This document shows positions 15,896 through 24,901 of a stretch of DNA of 64,000 nt, in pieces. The stretch's first letter is position 1. Every line of letters starts with the position of its first letter. The notes beneath the pieces were generated by a model, which was given only the letters and a program-made list of their open reading frames with translations, ran no database searches and was not told the origin of the DNA. This DNA comes from Pseudomonadota bacterium (lineage in GTDB: Bacteria; Chloroflexota; UBA6077; JAJPGT01): NCBI GenBank assembly GCA_021325655.1, contig JAJPGT010000063.1:1-64000 (forward strand), written 5' to 3'. Both the position numbers and the translations under genes were made by a program.

Positions 15896-16672
15896 CTACT
15901 GGTGGTGGATGTTGTTCGCCATCCCGATGGCGTCGTCGATGGTCTGGAGCGCTTTGAGGCCGATCTCGTAGGTGCGCTGGGCCTGGAGCAGGTTGGTCAT
16001 CTCCTCCGAGAAGTCGACGTTGGAGGCTTCGACGAAGCCCTGGACGATGCCGCCAAGGCCGTTGCTGCCAGGCGCGCCCTGGATGGGTTGGCCGGAGCGG
16101 GCGGTGGCTTGCAGGGTGAAGGCGCCGGTCTGCTGGAGGGCAGAGGCGTTCGGGAAGCGGACGATCTGGAGCTGGCCGACCTGGCGCTGGGTGCCATCGG
16201 GCTGCAAGACGGAGACGGTGCCGTCGGCGGCAACGGTCCAGTCGGAACTGTCGGCGGGGAGCTGGATGGGCGGGTCGAGGAGCAGGCCGTCGGCATTGAC
16301 GAGGCGGCGCTGGTCGTCGAGCTGGAGCTGCCCGTTGCGGGAGTAGACGAGGGCGCCGTCTGGCTGGCGGAACTGGAAGAAGCCATCGCCCTGGATGGCG
16401 AGGTCGAACTGGCTGCCGGTCTGCTCGAGGCTGCCCTGGCTCTGTACCAGCTCGGCGGGCCAGAGCTCCGCGCCGTTGCCGATCGGGGCGGGCTGCGGCC
16501 GGCCGGAGCGGTCGTGGCTCATGAGCATGGCCTGGTACATGACGTCGTGGAACTGGACGCGCTCCTTGCGGTAGCCGGGCGTGTGGGAGTTGGTGATGTT
16601 CTGGGAGGCGACGTCGAGGCTGCGCATCTGGCCGCGCAGCCCGCTGAGCAGGTTGTAGAGGATGGCTGGCAT
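15896..16672 (-). CDS. flgG: Flagellar basal-body rod protein FlgG
   Basis: This is a rod/hook-family protein, most likely the distal rod subunit. The 258-residue sequence has the N-terminal rod signature SQNITNSHTPGYRKERV, the central FlgG-type AIQGDGFFQF and the C-terminal helix MTNLLQAQRTYEIGLKALQTIDD. The length fits FlgG. It follows the related flgF gene by 15 bases. In Bacillus the equivalent pair is FlhO/FlhP. Assignment between FlgG and FlgF rests mainly on gene order. Confidence 0.88.
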   Translation of the reverse strand: MPAILYNLLSGLRGQMRSLDVASQNITNSHTPGYRKERVQFHDVMYQAMLMSHDRSGRPQPAPIGNGAELWPAELVQSQGSLEQTGSQFDLAIQGDGFFQFRQPDGALVYSRNGQLQLDDQRRLVNADGLLLDPPIQLPADSSDWTVAADGTVSVLQPDGTQRQVGQLQIVRFPNASALQQTGAFTLQATARSGQPIQGAPGSNGLGGIVQGFVEASNVDFSEEMTNLLQAQRTYEIGLKALQTIDDAIGMANNIHHQ

Positions 16673-16687
16673 GCGAGTCCTCCGTCG

Positions 16688-17428
16688 CTAGACACGGCCG
16701 ACGTCGTTGACGGCGCGCTCGAGCGTTTGGTCCTGGATCTGGAGCAGGCGCTGGTTGGTTTCGTAGGCGCGGCTGGCAGCCATGAGGTCGATCATTCCGT
16801 TGACCGGATCGAAGTTGGAGGCCTCCAGGGTGAACTGGGAGACGCTGGCCTGGGTGGCGGGGGTGGCGCCGTCGGCAGTGAGGAGGTTGTCGCCGGTCTT
16901 CTTGAGCTCAGTTCCCTGGGGAAAGTCCAGCAGGCGGAGGCGAGCGACCGGCTGATTATTGACCGCGATCGTCCCATCGGGTTTGACGACGGGGTCGCCA
17001 TCCGGCAGGGTGATGGGGCCGGTCTCACCGAGGACAGGATAGCCCTGGGCGGTGACGAGCTGGCCGTTGGAGTCGCGCGAGAAGGAGCCGTCGCGGGTGT
17101 AGCGGACGCCCTCGGGCGTTTGGACCGCGAAAAAGCCGGGCCCGACGAGGGCCAGGTCGAGCGGCTTGGCGGTGTCGACGAGGTGGCCCTGGCGCAGGTC
17201 GAGCGTCTCTTCCCGCAGGCCAGCGCCAGTACCGACGGGGCCGACGAGGCCGATACTCTGGCCGGTGTCGCGGATGCGCGACAGGAGGAGCTGCGGGAAG
17301 GAGCCGACCGCGTCGACGTCCTGCTTGTAGCCAGGGGTGCTGGCGTTGGCGAGGTTGTTGCCGAGGATGCCGAGACGCGTCATCTGGAGGCGCAGCCCCG
17401 AGGCGCCGGTATAGAGCCCACGGATCAT
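16688..17428 (-). CDS. flgF: Flagellar basal-body rod protein FlgF
   Basis: This 246-residue rod-family protein starts MIRGLYTGASGLRLQMTRL, with the signature NNLANASTPGYKQD, the central ALVGPGFFAV and the C-terminal FDPVNGMIDLMAASRAYETN. The frame is open upstream, but ATG 17428 follows GGAGGT and gives the canonical N-terminus. It overlaps the end of the upstream secreted-protein gene by four bases. FlgG is the alternative name for it. Confidence 0.88.
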   Translation of the reverse strand: MIRGLYTGASGLRLQMTRLGILGNNLANASTPGYKQDVDAVGSFPQLLLSRIRDTGQSIGLVGPVGTGAGLREETLDLRQGHLVDTAKPLDLALVGPGFFAVQTPEGVRYTRDGSFSRDSNGQLVTAQGYPVLGETGPITLPDGDPVVKPDGTIAVNNQPVARLRLLDFPQGTELKKTGDNLLTADGATPATQASVSQFTLEASNFDPVNGMIDLMAASRAYETNQRLLQIQDQTLERAVNDVGRV

Positions 17429-18069
17429 GGCCGACCTCCCGGGCGGACGGAGGTGAGAGAGCGGAGCAGGAAGCCGACGACCACGCCGGCGAGCGCCGCG
17501 CCGATGACGGGGAGCGGTCCGCTCCACGGGGAGGGCGTGGCCGGCGGCACAGGGGCCGGGCCGGGCTCCGGGCCGGTGTAGGGCAGCTCGGCGGGGCGAG
17601 CGGTACCGCTAACGGGCTGGAGCTTGGGGAAGTAGCCGGCGATGGAGACCTGAGCGGTGGGCTCGGTGGTCTGCTGGTCCTGCTGGACCACGCAGAGCAG
17701 GAACAGGTCGTAGTGTTTGTCCGGAATCGAGTCGAAGCTGTGGCTGAAGCTGACGGAGCCATCTTCGGCGGCATTGAAGCGGCCGGTGGCGAACTTGTCC
17801 TGGGTGCGGGTGTTGATGAGCCAGCCTTCGTACTGCTGGCCGTTGTCGAGGCGGGGCAGGCCGGCGGCGGTGATGCCGACGTAGCCCTCGCCGACGCGGA
17901 TGTCCGCCACGCCCGCGGCGCCCTTGGGCCCCCAGTTGGAGAGGCCGTTCTGATAGCCGAGGACGACTTTGACGGGGACGCCGTTGGCGAAGACCACGGA
18001 GCCGAGTGCGAGCAGGGCCAGGCTGAGCCCGAGCAGGAGGCCAGCGGGCAGACGTCGAATGAAGATCAT
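17425..18069 (-). CDS. Secreted RskA-like domain protein with an LPYTG sorting-type tail
   Basis: The function of this protein is unknown. It has a signal peptide (first 28 residues, cleavage near VFANG), then a beta-rich domain at about 35-150. The string QQYEGWLINTRTQDKFATG and the later DLFLLCVV resemble the extracellular sandwich of anti-sigma-K factors (RskA). No cytoplasmic anti-sigma part exists, so a sigma-regulating role is unlikely. The C-terminus has LPYTG at 162-166, a Pro-rich spacer of 18 residues, a hydrophobic segment and a basic tail, which is the order of a cell-wall sorting signal. It is coupled to flgF (four-base overlap) and to the ylxL-like gene, so it is made with the flagellar rod. 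A sortase is encoded in the same island at 6074-6790. Confidence 0.7.
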   Translation of the reverse strand: MIFIRRLPAGLLLGLSLALLALGSVVFANGVPVKVVLGYQNGLSNWGPKGAAGVADIRVGEGYVGITAAGLPRLDNGQQYEGWLINTRTQDKFATGRFNAAEDGSVSFSHSFDSIPDKHYDLFLLCVVQQDQQTTEPTAQVSIAGYFPKLQPVSGTARPAELPYTGPEPGPAPVPPATPSPWSGPLPVIGAALAGVVVGFLLRSLTSVRPGGRP

Positions 18070-18578
18070 CGTCCGTTCCTCGCAGTCTGCGCCGTGCCAG
18101 CGGCGCGGCGATCCAGGCGGTAGAGCTGGAGGAGGAGCTCGACCTCGCCCCGGCCGCGCCCGGTGGCGCGGGCGATATCGGCGGTGTCGCGACCGGCCTG
18201 GGCGAGCTGAATGATGCGATCCATGGATTCGGCCTCCTTGTGGCTGGTGGGCTGGGCGTCGATCTCGGCGGCCTGGGCGTAGGCCTGGTGGACCCAGTGT
18301 TGGTCCAGGCGCTGGCTCAGCTCCAGCGGCGCGGCAGCCGGCCGCGGGTCGCGGGGGATCGGAGCGACGCCCGGGGTGGGCGGCTCGGCCAGGGCGCGGT
18401 CTGGCTGGCGGATAGGGCCGGACGAGGTGGCGGGAGCCGGCTGCTGCACCTGGAGCGCGCGGCGGACGAGGGCGAGGCGCTCCTCGAGGATCTCGATACG
18501 TCGGGCCTGCTTGAGGTAGAAGCCGGCCAGACCGGCCCCGATGAGCAACTGGATCCCGAACAGGATGTAGATCTCCAT
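18066..18578 (-). CDS. YlxL/SwrB-like membrane protein with C-terminal helix-turn-helix
   Basis: A membrane helix at about residues 1-22 (MEIYILFGIQLLIGAGLAGF) is followed by a short coiled coil, a Pro-rich linker and a C-terminal segment DRIIQLAQAGRDTADIARATGRGRGE that looks like a small helix-turn-helix. This layout is that of the DUF6115/SwrB-type proteins found next to the flagellar sigma factor gene in Gram-positive bacteria, where SwrB promotes activation of the export apparatus. ATG 18578 follows GAGGAAGGGT just after the fliA stop. The function here is inferred from layout and position. Confidence 0.65.
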   Translation of the reverse strand: MEIYILFGIQLLIGAGLAGFYLKQARRIEILEERLALVRRALQVQQPAPATSSGPIRQPDRALAEPPTPGVAPIPRDPRPAAAPLELSQRLDQHWVHQAYAQAAEIDAQPTSHKEAESMDRIIQLAQAGRDTADIARATGRGRGEVELLLQLYRLDRRAAGTAQTARNGR

Positions 18579-18588
18579 ACCCTTCCTC

Positions 18589-19347
18589 TCATCCATTGAC
18601 CATACGGCGGATCCGCGCGATGGCGCGGGCATGAAGCTGCGAAACGCGGCACTCTGAGACGTTGAGGATCTCGCCGATCTCTCGGAGTGTCAGCTCTTCG
18701 TAATAGTAGAGTGATAGGATCAGCTGCTCGCGTTCTGGGAGCAGCTCGATGGAGCGGGCGACCGCGCGCTGGAGGTCTTCCCGCTCGGTTTCGCGCAGCG
18801 GGTCGGGCGCGGTGGGGTCGTCGACGACCTCGAGCAGGGAGAGGGACTGGTCGTCCTCGTCGGAGTGCGCGCTGGAGTGATCCAGCGAGATAGGCGCCCA
18901 GCTCGCTTCGGTGAGGGCTTTCCAGTATTCCTCCTGGGTCATGCCGACGGCGGCGGCGACCTCGGCGTCGGTGGGCTCGCGGCCGAGCTCCTGGGCGAGC
19001 GCCGCCATGGTGCGATGGATGAGCGAGGCACGCTTGTGGGCGGTGCGCGGGAGGACGCTGAGCTTGCGCAGGGCACCGATGATGGAGGCGCGAATGATGG
19101 GGATGGCGAAGGTTTCGAACTTGACTCCGCGCGCAGGATCGAAGCGGTCGACTGCTTCGATTAGCCCCATGACGCCGTAGCTCATGGCGTCTTCGGTTTC
19201 GAGCATGACGGGGATGCGGATGGCGAGGCGGCCGACGACGAAGCGAACGAGGTAAGCGTAGCGGGTAATGAGCTCGTCACGGACCTTCGGGTCAAGAACC
19301 CGGCGCTTGGGCACAGGCGCGGCGGCTACCAGCTCTTCGGCGATCAT
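18589..19347 (-). CDS. fliA: Flagellar sigma factor FliA (sigma-28/WhiG family)
   Basis: FliA directs RNA polymerase to late flagellar promoters. In 252 residues it has region 2 (YAYLVRFVVGRLAIRIP, EDAMSYGVMGLIEAVDRFDP, KFETFAIPIIRASIIGALR), region 3 and a region-4 helix-turn-helix (LTLREIGEILNVSECRVSQLH). The spacing and the YGVMGLIEA string are typical of FliA/WhiG. Its start overlaps the stop of the upstream PilZ gene as ATGA. FlgM, encoded downstream, is its likely inhibitor, and the flagellin promoter at 11563-11589 its likely target. Confidence 0.95.
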   Translation of the reverse strand: MIAEELVAAAPVPKRRVLDPKVRDELITRYAYLVRFVVGRLAIRIPVMLETEDAMSYGVMGLIEAVDRFDPARGVKFETFAIPIIRASIIGALRKLSVLPRTAHKRASLIHRTMAALAQELGREPTDAEVAAAVGMTQEEYWKALTEASWAPISLDHSSAHSDEDDQSLSLLEVVDDPTAPDPLRETEREDLQRAVARSIELLPEREQLILSLYYYEELTLREIGEILNVSECRVSQLHARAIARIRRMVNG

Positions 19348-19724
19348 TCTGCTGCTCCTCGGCGGTCCCAGCGCATCCGCAGGGCGGCAGCCTGTAAACC
19401 GAAGATGAAGCCGACCAGCGCGTCCTGATCGGCATGGCTGAGGTCCACGAACCGGCAGCCGATGAGGGAGTCGCAGGCCGGGCCGGGGCTGACGTGAACC
19501 ACGCGGGCGTTGACGGTGAGGGTTTGGAGGTCGCGGACTCGGAAGGTGACCTGGACGATGGTGCCGAGCTCGAGCTCGCGGTTCACCTGGCAGAGCATGC
19601 CACCGCCGCTGATGTTGAGGATCAGCAGGTTGAGCGGGACGAGCTGGCGCTCGGGGGTCAGCTCGACGGCGCTGAGGGGCGCCAGGCAGGTGGAGGCGCG
19701 GTAGAGGTTGCGGCGATCTCTCAC
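19344..19724 (-). CDS. PilZ-domain c-di-GMP-binding protein
   Basis: The 126-residue protein is essentially one PilZ domain. Both ligand motifs are present: R-x3-R at residues 5-9 (RNLYR) and N-x-S-x-x-G in NISGGGM. It probably binds cyclic di-GMP and adjusts motility, like a YcgR protein reduced to its C-terminal domain. The start is GTG 19724 with GAGGTGAG before it. It lies between flhG and fliA with overlaps at both sides. Confidence 0.85.
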   Translation of the reverse strand: MRDRRNLYRASTCLAPLSAVELTPERQLVPLNLLILNISGGGMLCQVNRELELGTIVQVTFRVRDLQTLTVNARVVHVSPGPACDSLIGCRFVDLSHADQDALVGFIFGLQAAALRMRWDRRGAAE

Positions 19725-19840
19725 GGGCTCACCTCAAGACTGCGCCGCCGACCAGTGCAGGGAGTCGGCGGGATGGGGCGAGCGCAGGCCCGGCGCGCGG
19801 CGGGGCGTGGAGAGGCGGCGAGTCGGCTGAACATGCTCAT
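19721..19840 (-). CDS. Small Arg/Pro-rich ORF between flhG and pilZ
   Basis: A 39-codon frame opens with ATG overlapping the flhG stop (TGATG) and ends in a TGA that overlaps the GTG start of the PilZ gene. The product is rich in Arg, Pro and Ala and has no recognisable domain. Exact junctions at both ends suggest translational coupling, but composition alone could produce such a frame in this GC-rich DNA. It may serve only to carry ribosomes to the PilZ start. Confidence 0.3.
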   Translation of the reverse strand: MSMFSRLAASPRPAARRACARPIPPTPCTGRRRSLEVSP

Positions 19841-20679
19841 CGGACAACGACCTCGCGTTCCAGCAGGAGATGGGCGATACGGCGGATGCTGACGCTGGCG
19901 GGGGAGCGCGGCCAGGCGAGCAGGACGGGAACCTGCTCCCGGACGGCGCGCTGGACCGTTTCGTCCTGCGGGATCACGCCGTAGGGATGGATGGTGACGC
20001 CGAGCAGACGGAGGGCGACGCGCACCAGGGCCGCTTCGGTGCTGGCCGCCTCGCTGGTGTGGGTCGCCTGGTTGATGACCAGGCCGAGGCGCGGGCAGCG
20101 AGCGGCCTGAGAGAGGACTTTGACCATGGCGTAGGCATCGGTGATGGCGCCGGGCTCCGGGGTGGTAACGACGAGGACTTCGTCCATGGCACAGGCCCAG
20201 GTGAGCACGTTGTCGCCGATGCCAGCGGCGGTGTCGACCAGGATCAGATCGGCGCTGGCCTCGAGCTGCTGGAGCAGGGCGACGACCGCGTCCTGCTCGT
20301 CGGCGCTGAGGCGGGCCAGTTCTGGGATGCCGGCCCCGCCCGGGAGGACGCGGATGCCGGCTGGGCCGTCGCAGAGGACCTCTGGCAGGGACAGGTCGCC
20401 GGACAGCACGTCGGCGAGGCTGGCACAGGGGCTGAGCCCGAGGAGCACCTCGATGTTGGCGAGGCCGAGGTCGGCGCCGACGACGACGACTCGGCGCCGC
20501 ATTTGGCTCAGAGCGATGCCGAGGTTGCCGGCGAGGTTGGTTTTGCCAACGCCGCCCTTGCCGCTGACGATGGCGACGCGACGGGCGCGGGGGCACGGAG
20601 CGGCGAGCGCGGTGTGTGCTGGGCGCCGGCCCAGCGTGGCAAGCCAGCGGCGGAGTGGGGTGGCTTGGTCAGTGCGCAT
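19837..20679 (-). CDS. flhG: MinD-like ATPase FlhG
   Basis: FlhG (YlxH/FleN) is a P-loop ATPase that, with FlhF, controls the number and position of flagella. The 280-residue protein has the deviant Walker A SGKGGVGKTNLAGNLG near residue 40, a MinD-type ADLGLANI and the Walker B region LILVDTAAGIG, plus a C-terminal amphipathic part. ATG 20679 follows GGAGGGG inside the last codons of flhF. It lies directly after flhF, as is standard. Confidence 0.92.
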   Translation of the reverse strand: MRTDQATPLRRWLATLGRRPAHTALAAPCPRARRVAIVSGKGGVGKTNLAGNLGIALSQMRRRVVVVGADLGLANIEVLLGLSPCASLADVLSGDLSLPEVLCDGPAGIRVLPGGAGIPELARLSADEQDAVVALLQQLEASADLILVDTAAGIGDNVLTWACAMDEVLVVTTPEPGAITDAYAMVKVLSQAARCPRLGLVINQATHTSEAASTEAALVRVALRLLGVTIHPYGVIPQDETVQRAVREQVPVLLAWPRSPASVSIRRIAHLLLEREVVVR

Positions 20680-21772
20680 CGCCCCTCCAGAGCGCCCAGG
20701 CGGCCACACCAAGGGGTGTTGCCGCCTCGATGTCTTGCGGAACCTGCTGGCCGGTGGTGAGGTAGGCAATGGGATGGGGGATGCGCTCGGCGAGCGTAAG
20801 CAGGCTGCCGTGAGCCCGGACCTCGTCCAGCTTACTGATGACGAGCCCATCGGGCTTGAGGATGTCGAAGCGGCGGACGATCTCGAGCGCTTCGGGCAGC
20901 ACGGTGCTCAGCGACAGGGTGAGCAGAACTTCGCGCGGCTCGGCGGCGGCGATGAATTTGCGCAGTTCGCGGAGGTTGTCGCCGTTGTGCTGGCTACAGC
21001 CGGGGGTGTCGATCAGCAGGTAGTCCTTGTCCTGGTGGCGGGCGATGAGCTGGCGGAGCTCGCCCGGGTCATAGGCGACGTGGAGCGGCTGGCCGAGCAG
21101 CTCGGCATAGGTTTGGAGCTGGGCGACGGCGCCGATGCGGAAGGTGTCGGTCGTGATGAGGCCGACCGCGCGCCGCTGGGAGAGGAGGATGTTGGCGGCG
21201 AGCTTGGCGATGGTGGTGGTCTTGCCGACCCCGGTAGGCCCGACGAGGAAGACGACGCGGGTCTGGGTGGCGCTGGGGCCGAGCGGTGGGCGAACCTGGA
21301 TCCAGCCGGCGGCGACGCGGCGAATGGCCCGCCAGAGGGTGACCTCGTCCTCGAGCGCGCGAGCGTTCAGCTCCTCCTGGACGTCGGCGAGCAGGCGCTG
21401 CGCGAGGGCAGGGTCGACGCCGAGGGCGAGCAGCCGGTCGAAGGCACGTTGCAAGGGCCGCGGGAGGAGCACGCCGGTGGCAAGGCGGCTGGAGAGGTCG
21501 TCAAGCTGCTGTCGCAGGTCGTGGAGATGGCTCGAGAGCGAGTCGAGCCGGGGGTCGGGCAGCGTTGCCACGGCGGTCCGCGCCGGGGCAGCGGCGGGTA
21601 GAGCGCCCTGGCCGGCGGCGAGGACCTCGACGACGTGCGGGCGGAACAGCCCGCGGAGGCCGCCCTCCCGCCGCTTCTGGACCTCGAGGATGACGGCGTC
21701 GTCCCCGAGGTCGGCCCTGATGGCCTGGTAAGCCTCGCGTGCATCCCGGGCGCGGTATTTCTTGACTCGCAT
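20669..21772 (-). CDS. flhF: SRP-type GTPase FlhF
   Basis: FlhF is a GTPase of the Ffh/FtsY type that marks the site of flagellum assembly. The N-terminus MRVKKYRARDAREAYQAI matches the family start, so ATG 21772 is preferred over GTG 21784, which lies right after the flhA stop. The G domain in the C-terminal half has VFLVGPTGVGKTTTIAKLAA, the string ITTDTFRIGAVAQLQTYAELL and the DTPG motif. At about 367 residues it is of normal length. Confidence 0.93.
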   Translation of the reverse strand: MRVKKYRARDAREAYQAIRADLGDDAVILEVQKRREGGLRGLFRPHVVEVLAAGQGALPAAAPARTAVATLPDPRLDSLSSHLHDLRQQLDDLSSRLATGVLLPRPLQRAFDRLLALGVDPALAQRLLADVQEELNARALEDEVTLWRAIRRVAAGWIQVRPPLGPSATQTRVVFLVGPTGVGKTTTIAKLAANILLSQRRAVGLITTDTFRIGAVAQLQTYAELLGQPLHVAYDPGELRQLIARHQDKDYLLIDTPGCSQHNGDNLRELRKFIAAAEPREVLLTLSLSTVLPEALEIVRRFDILKPDGLVISKLDEVRAHGSLLTLAERIPHPIAYLTTGQQVPQDIEAATPLGVAAWALWRGDAH

Positions 21773-21784
21773 ACGTCCTTGCAC

Positions 21785-23848
21785 CTAGTCCAATCGCAGC
21801 GTGGCGACCGCGCGCACGTCGCCCTGGCTGGCGACCTCGGCGAACGAGAGCACGGCGAGATTCGGCAGGGCGCGCTCAGTGAGCCGGCGGAACGGGAGCC
21901 GGATGCGCGCCGAGGTGAGCACGATCGGGAGATGGCCGGTGGCGGCCAGGCGCTCAAGCTCTTGGCCGAGACGCTGCAACAGCCGCTGGGTCCGGCTGGG
22001 GGGCCAGGCGATGACCGCACCCTGGTCGGTCGTCTGCAGCGCCTCGAACAGCTCCTGCTCGAGATGCGGGTCGAGGGTGATGCCGTAGATGATACCGTCG
22101 GGCTCGCGGTACTGCTGGCAGAGCGAGCGGGCCACGGCGCGGCGGGCATATTCGGTGAGCACGTCCGGGTCGCGGGTGGCGCGAGCGTGGTCGCCGAGCG
22201 CCTCGAGGATGGCGACGAGATCGCGGATGGAGACGCGCTCGCGTACCAGGTTCTGGAGGACTTTCTGGACCTCGCCCAGAGATAGGAGGTTGGGCACCAG
22301 GTCGTCGGCGACGGCCGGGGCGGTCTGGCGGACACCGTTGAGGAGGTTCTGGACCTCCTGGCGTCCGAGGATGGCCGGGGCGTTGCGCTTGATGACCTCG
22401 GTGAGGTGGGTGGTGACGACCGAGGCGGGGTCGATGACGGTGTAGCCGAGCAGCTCGGCGCGCTCGCGCTGGGCGCCAGTGACCCAGATGGCGGGGAGGC
22501 CGAAGGCGGGCTCGACCGTGCGAACCCCCTCGAGCGTTTCGTCGGAGGCGGTTGGGCTGAGGGCGAGGTGGTGGTCGACCAGGACCTCGCCCCGGGCGAT
22601 CTCCACCCCGCGGAGCTTGATGCTGTAGGAGTTCGGGGCGAGCTGGAGATTGTCGCGGATGCGGATGGTGGGGAGCATGATCCCCAGGTCGAGGGCGACC
22701 TGGCGGCGGATCAGGGCAATGCGGTTGATGAGGCTGCCGCCGCGCTGGGCGTCGACAAGCGGGACGAGGTTGTAGCCGATCTCCAGCTCCAACGGATCAA
22801 CGTGGAGCAAGTCGGCGACGTTCTGCTCGTCGGAGGCGGGCTTGGCGGGCTCTTCGGCCGGGGCCTGGGCGGCGCGGCGGGCGCTGTTGCGCAGGACGAA
22901 GGCGCCGCCGATGAGCCCGGCGCTGATGACGAAGAAGGGCAGCTTGGGGAGGCCGGGGACGAGCCCGAACAGCAGGAGCACCGTGCCGACGATGCCGAGG
23001 GCGCGCGGGTTGGTGAAGACCTGGCCGAGCATGTCGCGGCCGAGGCTGGTGTCGGCGGCGGAGCGGGTGACGATGACGCCGGTAGCGGTAGAGATGAGCA
23101 GGGCGGGGACCTGGCTAACGAGCCCATCGCCGACGGTGAGCAGGGTGTAGGTTTGGGCGGCGCGGCCGACATCCATATGAAGCTGAAGGACGCCGATGAC
23201 GATGCCGCCCAGGCTGTTGATGAGGGTAATGATGATGGCGGCGATGGCGTCGCCCTTGACGAACTTGGAGGCGCCATCCATGGCGCCGTAGAAGTCGGCC
23301 TCGCGCTGGATGGCGCGCCGGCGGGCGCGGGCCTCCGCTTCGGTGATGAGCCCAGCGTTAAGGTCGGCGTCGATCGCGAGCTGCTTGCCTGGCATGGCGT
23401 CCAGGGTGAAGCGGGCGCCGACCTCGGCGACGCGGCCGGCGCCGTTGGTGATGACGACGAACTGGATGACCATGAGGATGAGGAAGACGACGACGCCGAC
23501 GACGTAGTTGCCACCAACGACGAAGCTGCCGAAGGCGTCGATGACGGTGCCGGCATGGGCCTGGAGCAGGATGAGACGGCTGGCGGAGATGTTGAGGCCG
23601 AGCCGGAAGAGGGTCATGACCAGCAGCAGGGAGGGGAAGACCGAGAAGTCGAGCGGCTCCCTGGCGTAGAGGGAGACGAGCAGGATGGTGAGGGCGCTAG
23701 CAATGTCGATAACGATGAGGCCATCCAGGAGCTGCTCGGGCAGCGGAATGATCATCATCGCCAGGACGGCGACGACGACGCCGGCGAGGATGATGTCGCT
23801 GTACTTCATCAGGCCACTGGAGGCGACGGGCTGCACGTTAGCGGCCAC
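21785..23848 (-). CDS. flhA: Flagellar export gate protein FlhA
   Basis: FlhA is the main ion-driven gate of the flagellar type III export machine. In 687 residues it has about eight membrane helices in the first 330 residues, with the signature LFRLGLNISASRLIL and the FHIPEP-region strings RVAEVGARFTLDAMPGKQ and KFVKGDAIAAI. The cytoplasmic substrate-docking domain follows. The start is GTG 23848 preceded by AAGGAG, overlapping flhB by 11 bases. No break in the frame is seen. Confidence 0.96.
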   Translation of the reverse strand: MAANVQPVASSGLMKYSDIILAGVVVAVLAMMIIPLPEQLLDGLIVIDIASALTILLVSLYAREPLDFSVFPSLLLVMTLFRLGLNISASRLILLQAHAGTVIDAFGSFVVGGNYVVGVVVFLILMVIQFVVITNGAGRVAEVGARFTLDAMPGKQLAIDADLNAGLITEAEARARRRAIQREADFYGAMDGASKFVKGDAIAAIIITLINSLGGIVIGVLQLHMDVGRAAQTYTLLTVGDGLVSQVPALLISTATGVIVTRSAADTSLGRDMLGQVFTNPRALGIVGTVLLLFGLVPGLPKLPFFVISAGLIGGAFVLRNSARRAAQAPAEEPAKPASDEQNVADLLHVDPLELEIGYNLVPLVDAQRGGSLINRIALIRRQVALDLGIMLPTIRIRDNLQLAPNSYSIKLRGVEIARGEVLVDHHLALSPTASDETLEGVRTVEPAFGLPAIWVTGAQRERAELLGYTVIDPASVVTTHLTEVIKRNAPAILGRQEVQNLLNGVRQTAPAVADDLVPNLLSLGEVQKVLQNLVRERVSIRDLVAILEALGDHARATRDPDVLTEYARRAVARSLCQQYREPDGIIYGITLDPHLEQELFEALQTTDQGAVIAWPPSRTQRLLQRLGQELERLAATGHLPIVLTSARIRLPFRRLTERALPNLAVLSFAEVASQGDVRAVATLRLD

Positions 23849-24899
23849 GAGCGCGCTCCTTCAGGGCGTAGACGAAGGCGAGGATCTCGGCAACGGCCTG
23901 GTACAGCTCGAAGGGGATCTCCATCCCGATCTCGGCGGTCTGGTAGAGGGCGCGGGCGAGCGGCTTGTTTTCGACCAGCGGGATATGGTGCTCGCGGGCG
24001 ATCGCCTTGATGCGCTCGGCGATGTAGTCGGCGCCGAGGGCGACGACCTGGGGGGAGCGCATGGTGGCGGCGTCGTAGCGGAGGGCGACGGCGATGTGGG
24101 TGGGGTTGGTGACGACGACGTCCGCCTTGGGGACCGCCTGCATCATGCGCTTCTGGGCGAGCTTGCGGCGGAGCTGGCGGAGGTAGCTCTTGAGCTGCGG
24201 GTTGCCTTCGGTCTGCTTGAGCTCCTCCTTGACCTCCTGCTGGGACATGCGCAGGCTGCGCTCGTGGCGGTAGCGCTGGATGCCGTAGTCGACGACGGCG
24301 AGGACGAAGGCGGCGCCGGCCATCTTGAGGGCGAGGCCGAGGGCGAGGCCGGCGAGGGTGGAGGCGCCGGCGTGCAGGTCGAGCGCAGCGAGCGAGAGTA
24401 GGGTAGTCTGGTTCGCCCGCAGGTCGCTGTAGCCAACGTAGCCGATGACGAGGGCCTTGAGCGCCGCCTTGGCGAGCTCGAACAGGCCGGTGGGCGAGAA
24501 GAGGCGCGCCAGGCCCTTGAGCGGGTTGATGCGCGAGAAATCGGGCGCCAGCGTCTGGCCGGTGAACAGGAAGCCCACCTGAAGGACGTTGGCGGCCATG
24601 CCGAGCAGGAACAGCCCGAGGAAGATGGGCATCAGCGCAATGGCGAGGGTGGCCAGGAGCGTGAGGCCGAGGTTGGCGACCTCGGCCTGGGTGAGGTCTG
24701 GCCGGGCGAGGCGCCCGAGGTCCTGGCGCATGACGTCGGCCAGGCGGGCATACAGCGCCGGGGCGTAGAAGGCGAGACCGGCCAGACCGCCGAGGGCGGC
24801 GACAGCGCCGGTGAAGTCGGGACTCCTAGCGACCTGGCCACGCCGGCGCGCCTCCTGGCGCCGTTTGGGCGTGGCCTGCTGCGTTCGCTCTTCGGACAC
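23838..24899 (-). CDS. flhB: Flagellar export specificity switch protein FlhB
   Basis: FlhB is a membrane export-gate component whose C-terminal domain cuts itself to switch from rod/hook to filament substrates. The 353-residue protein has four membrane helices and the autocleavage motif NPTH near residue 264, within VVVTNPTHIAVALRYD, followed by the conserved IPLVENKPLARALY. The start is GTG 24899. It lies between fliR and flhA. Confidence 0.95.
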   Translation of the reverse strand: MSEERTQQATPKRRQEARRRGQVARSPDFTGAVAALGGLAGLAFYAPALYARLADVMRQDLGRLARPDLTQAEVANLGLTLLATLAIALMPIFLGLFLLGMAANVLQVGFLFTGQTLAPDFSRINPLKGLARLFSPTGLFELAKAALKALVIGYVGYSDLRANQTTLLSLAALDLHAGASTLAGLALGLALKMAGAAFVLAVVDYGIQRYRHERSLRMSQQEVKEELKQTEGNPQLKSYLRQLRRKLAQKRMMQAVPKADVVVTNPTHIAVALRYDAATMRSPQVVALGADYIAERIKAIAREHHIPLVENKPLARALYQTAEIGMEIPFELYQAVAEILAFVYALKERARGR

Positions 24900-24901
24900 G
24901 G

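Noticed and set aside
17425-18069. Anti-sigma factor RskA
   Set aside because: Only the extracellular-type domain is present; the cytoplasmic sigma-binding part is missing and a sorting-type tail follows instead.
22406-24010. Long plus-strand frame opposite flhA and flhB
   Set aside because: It is an artefact of the codon bias of flhA; the product is Gly/Asp/Ala-rich without any pattern.
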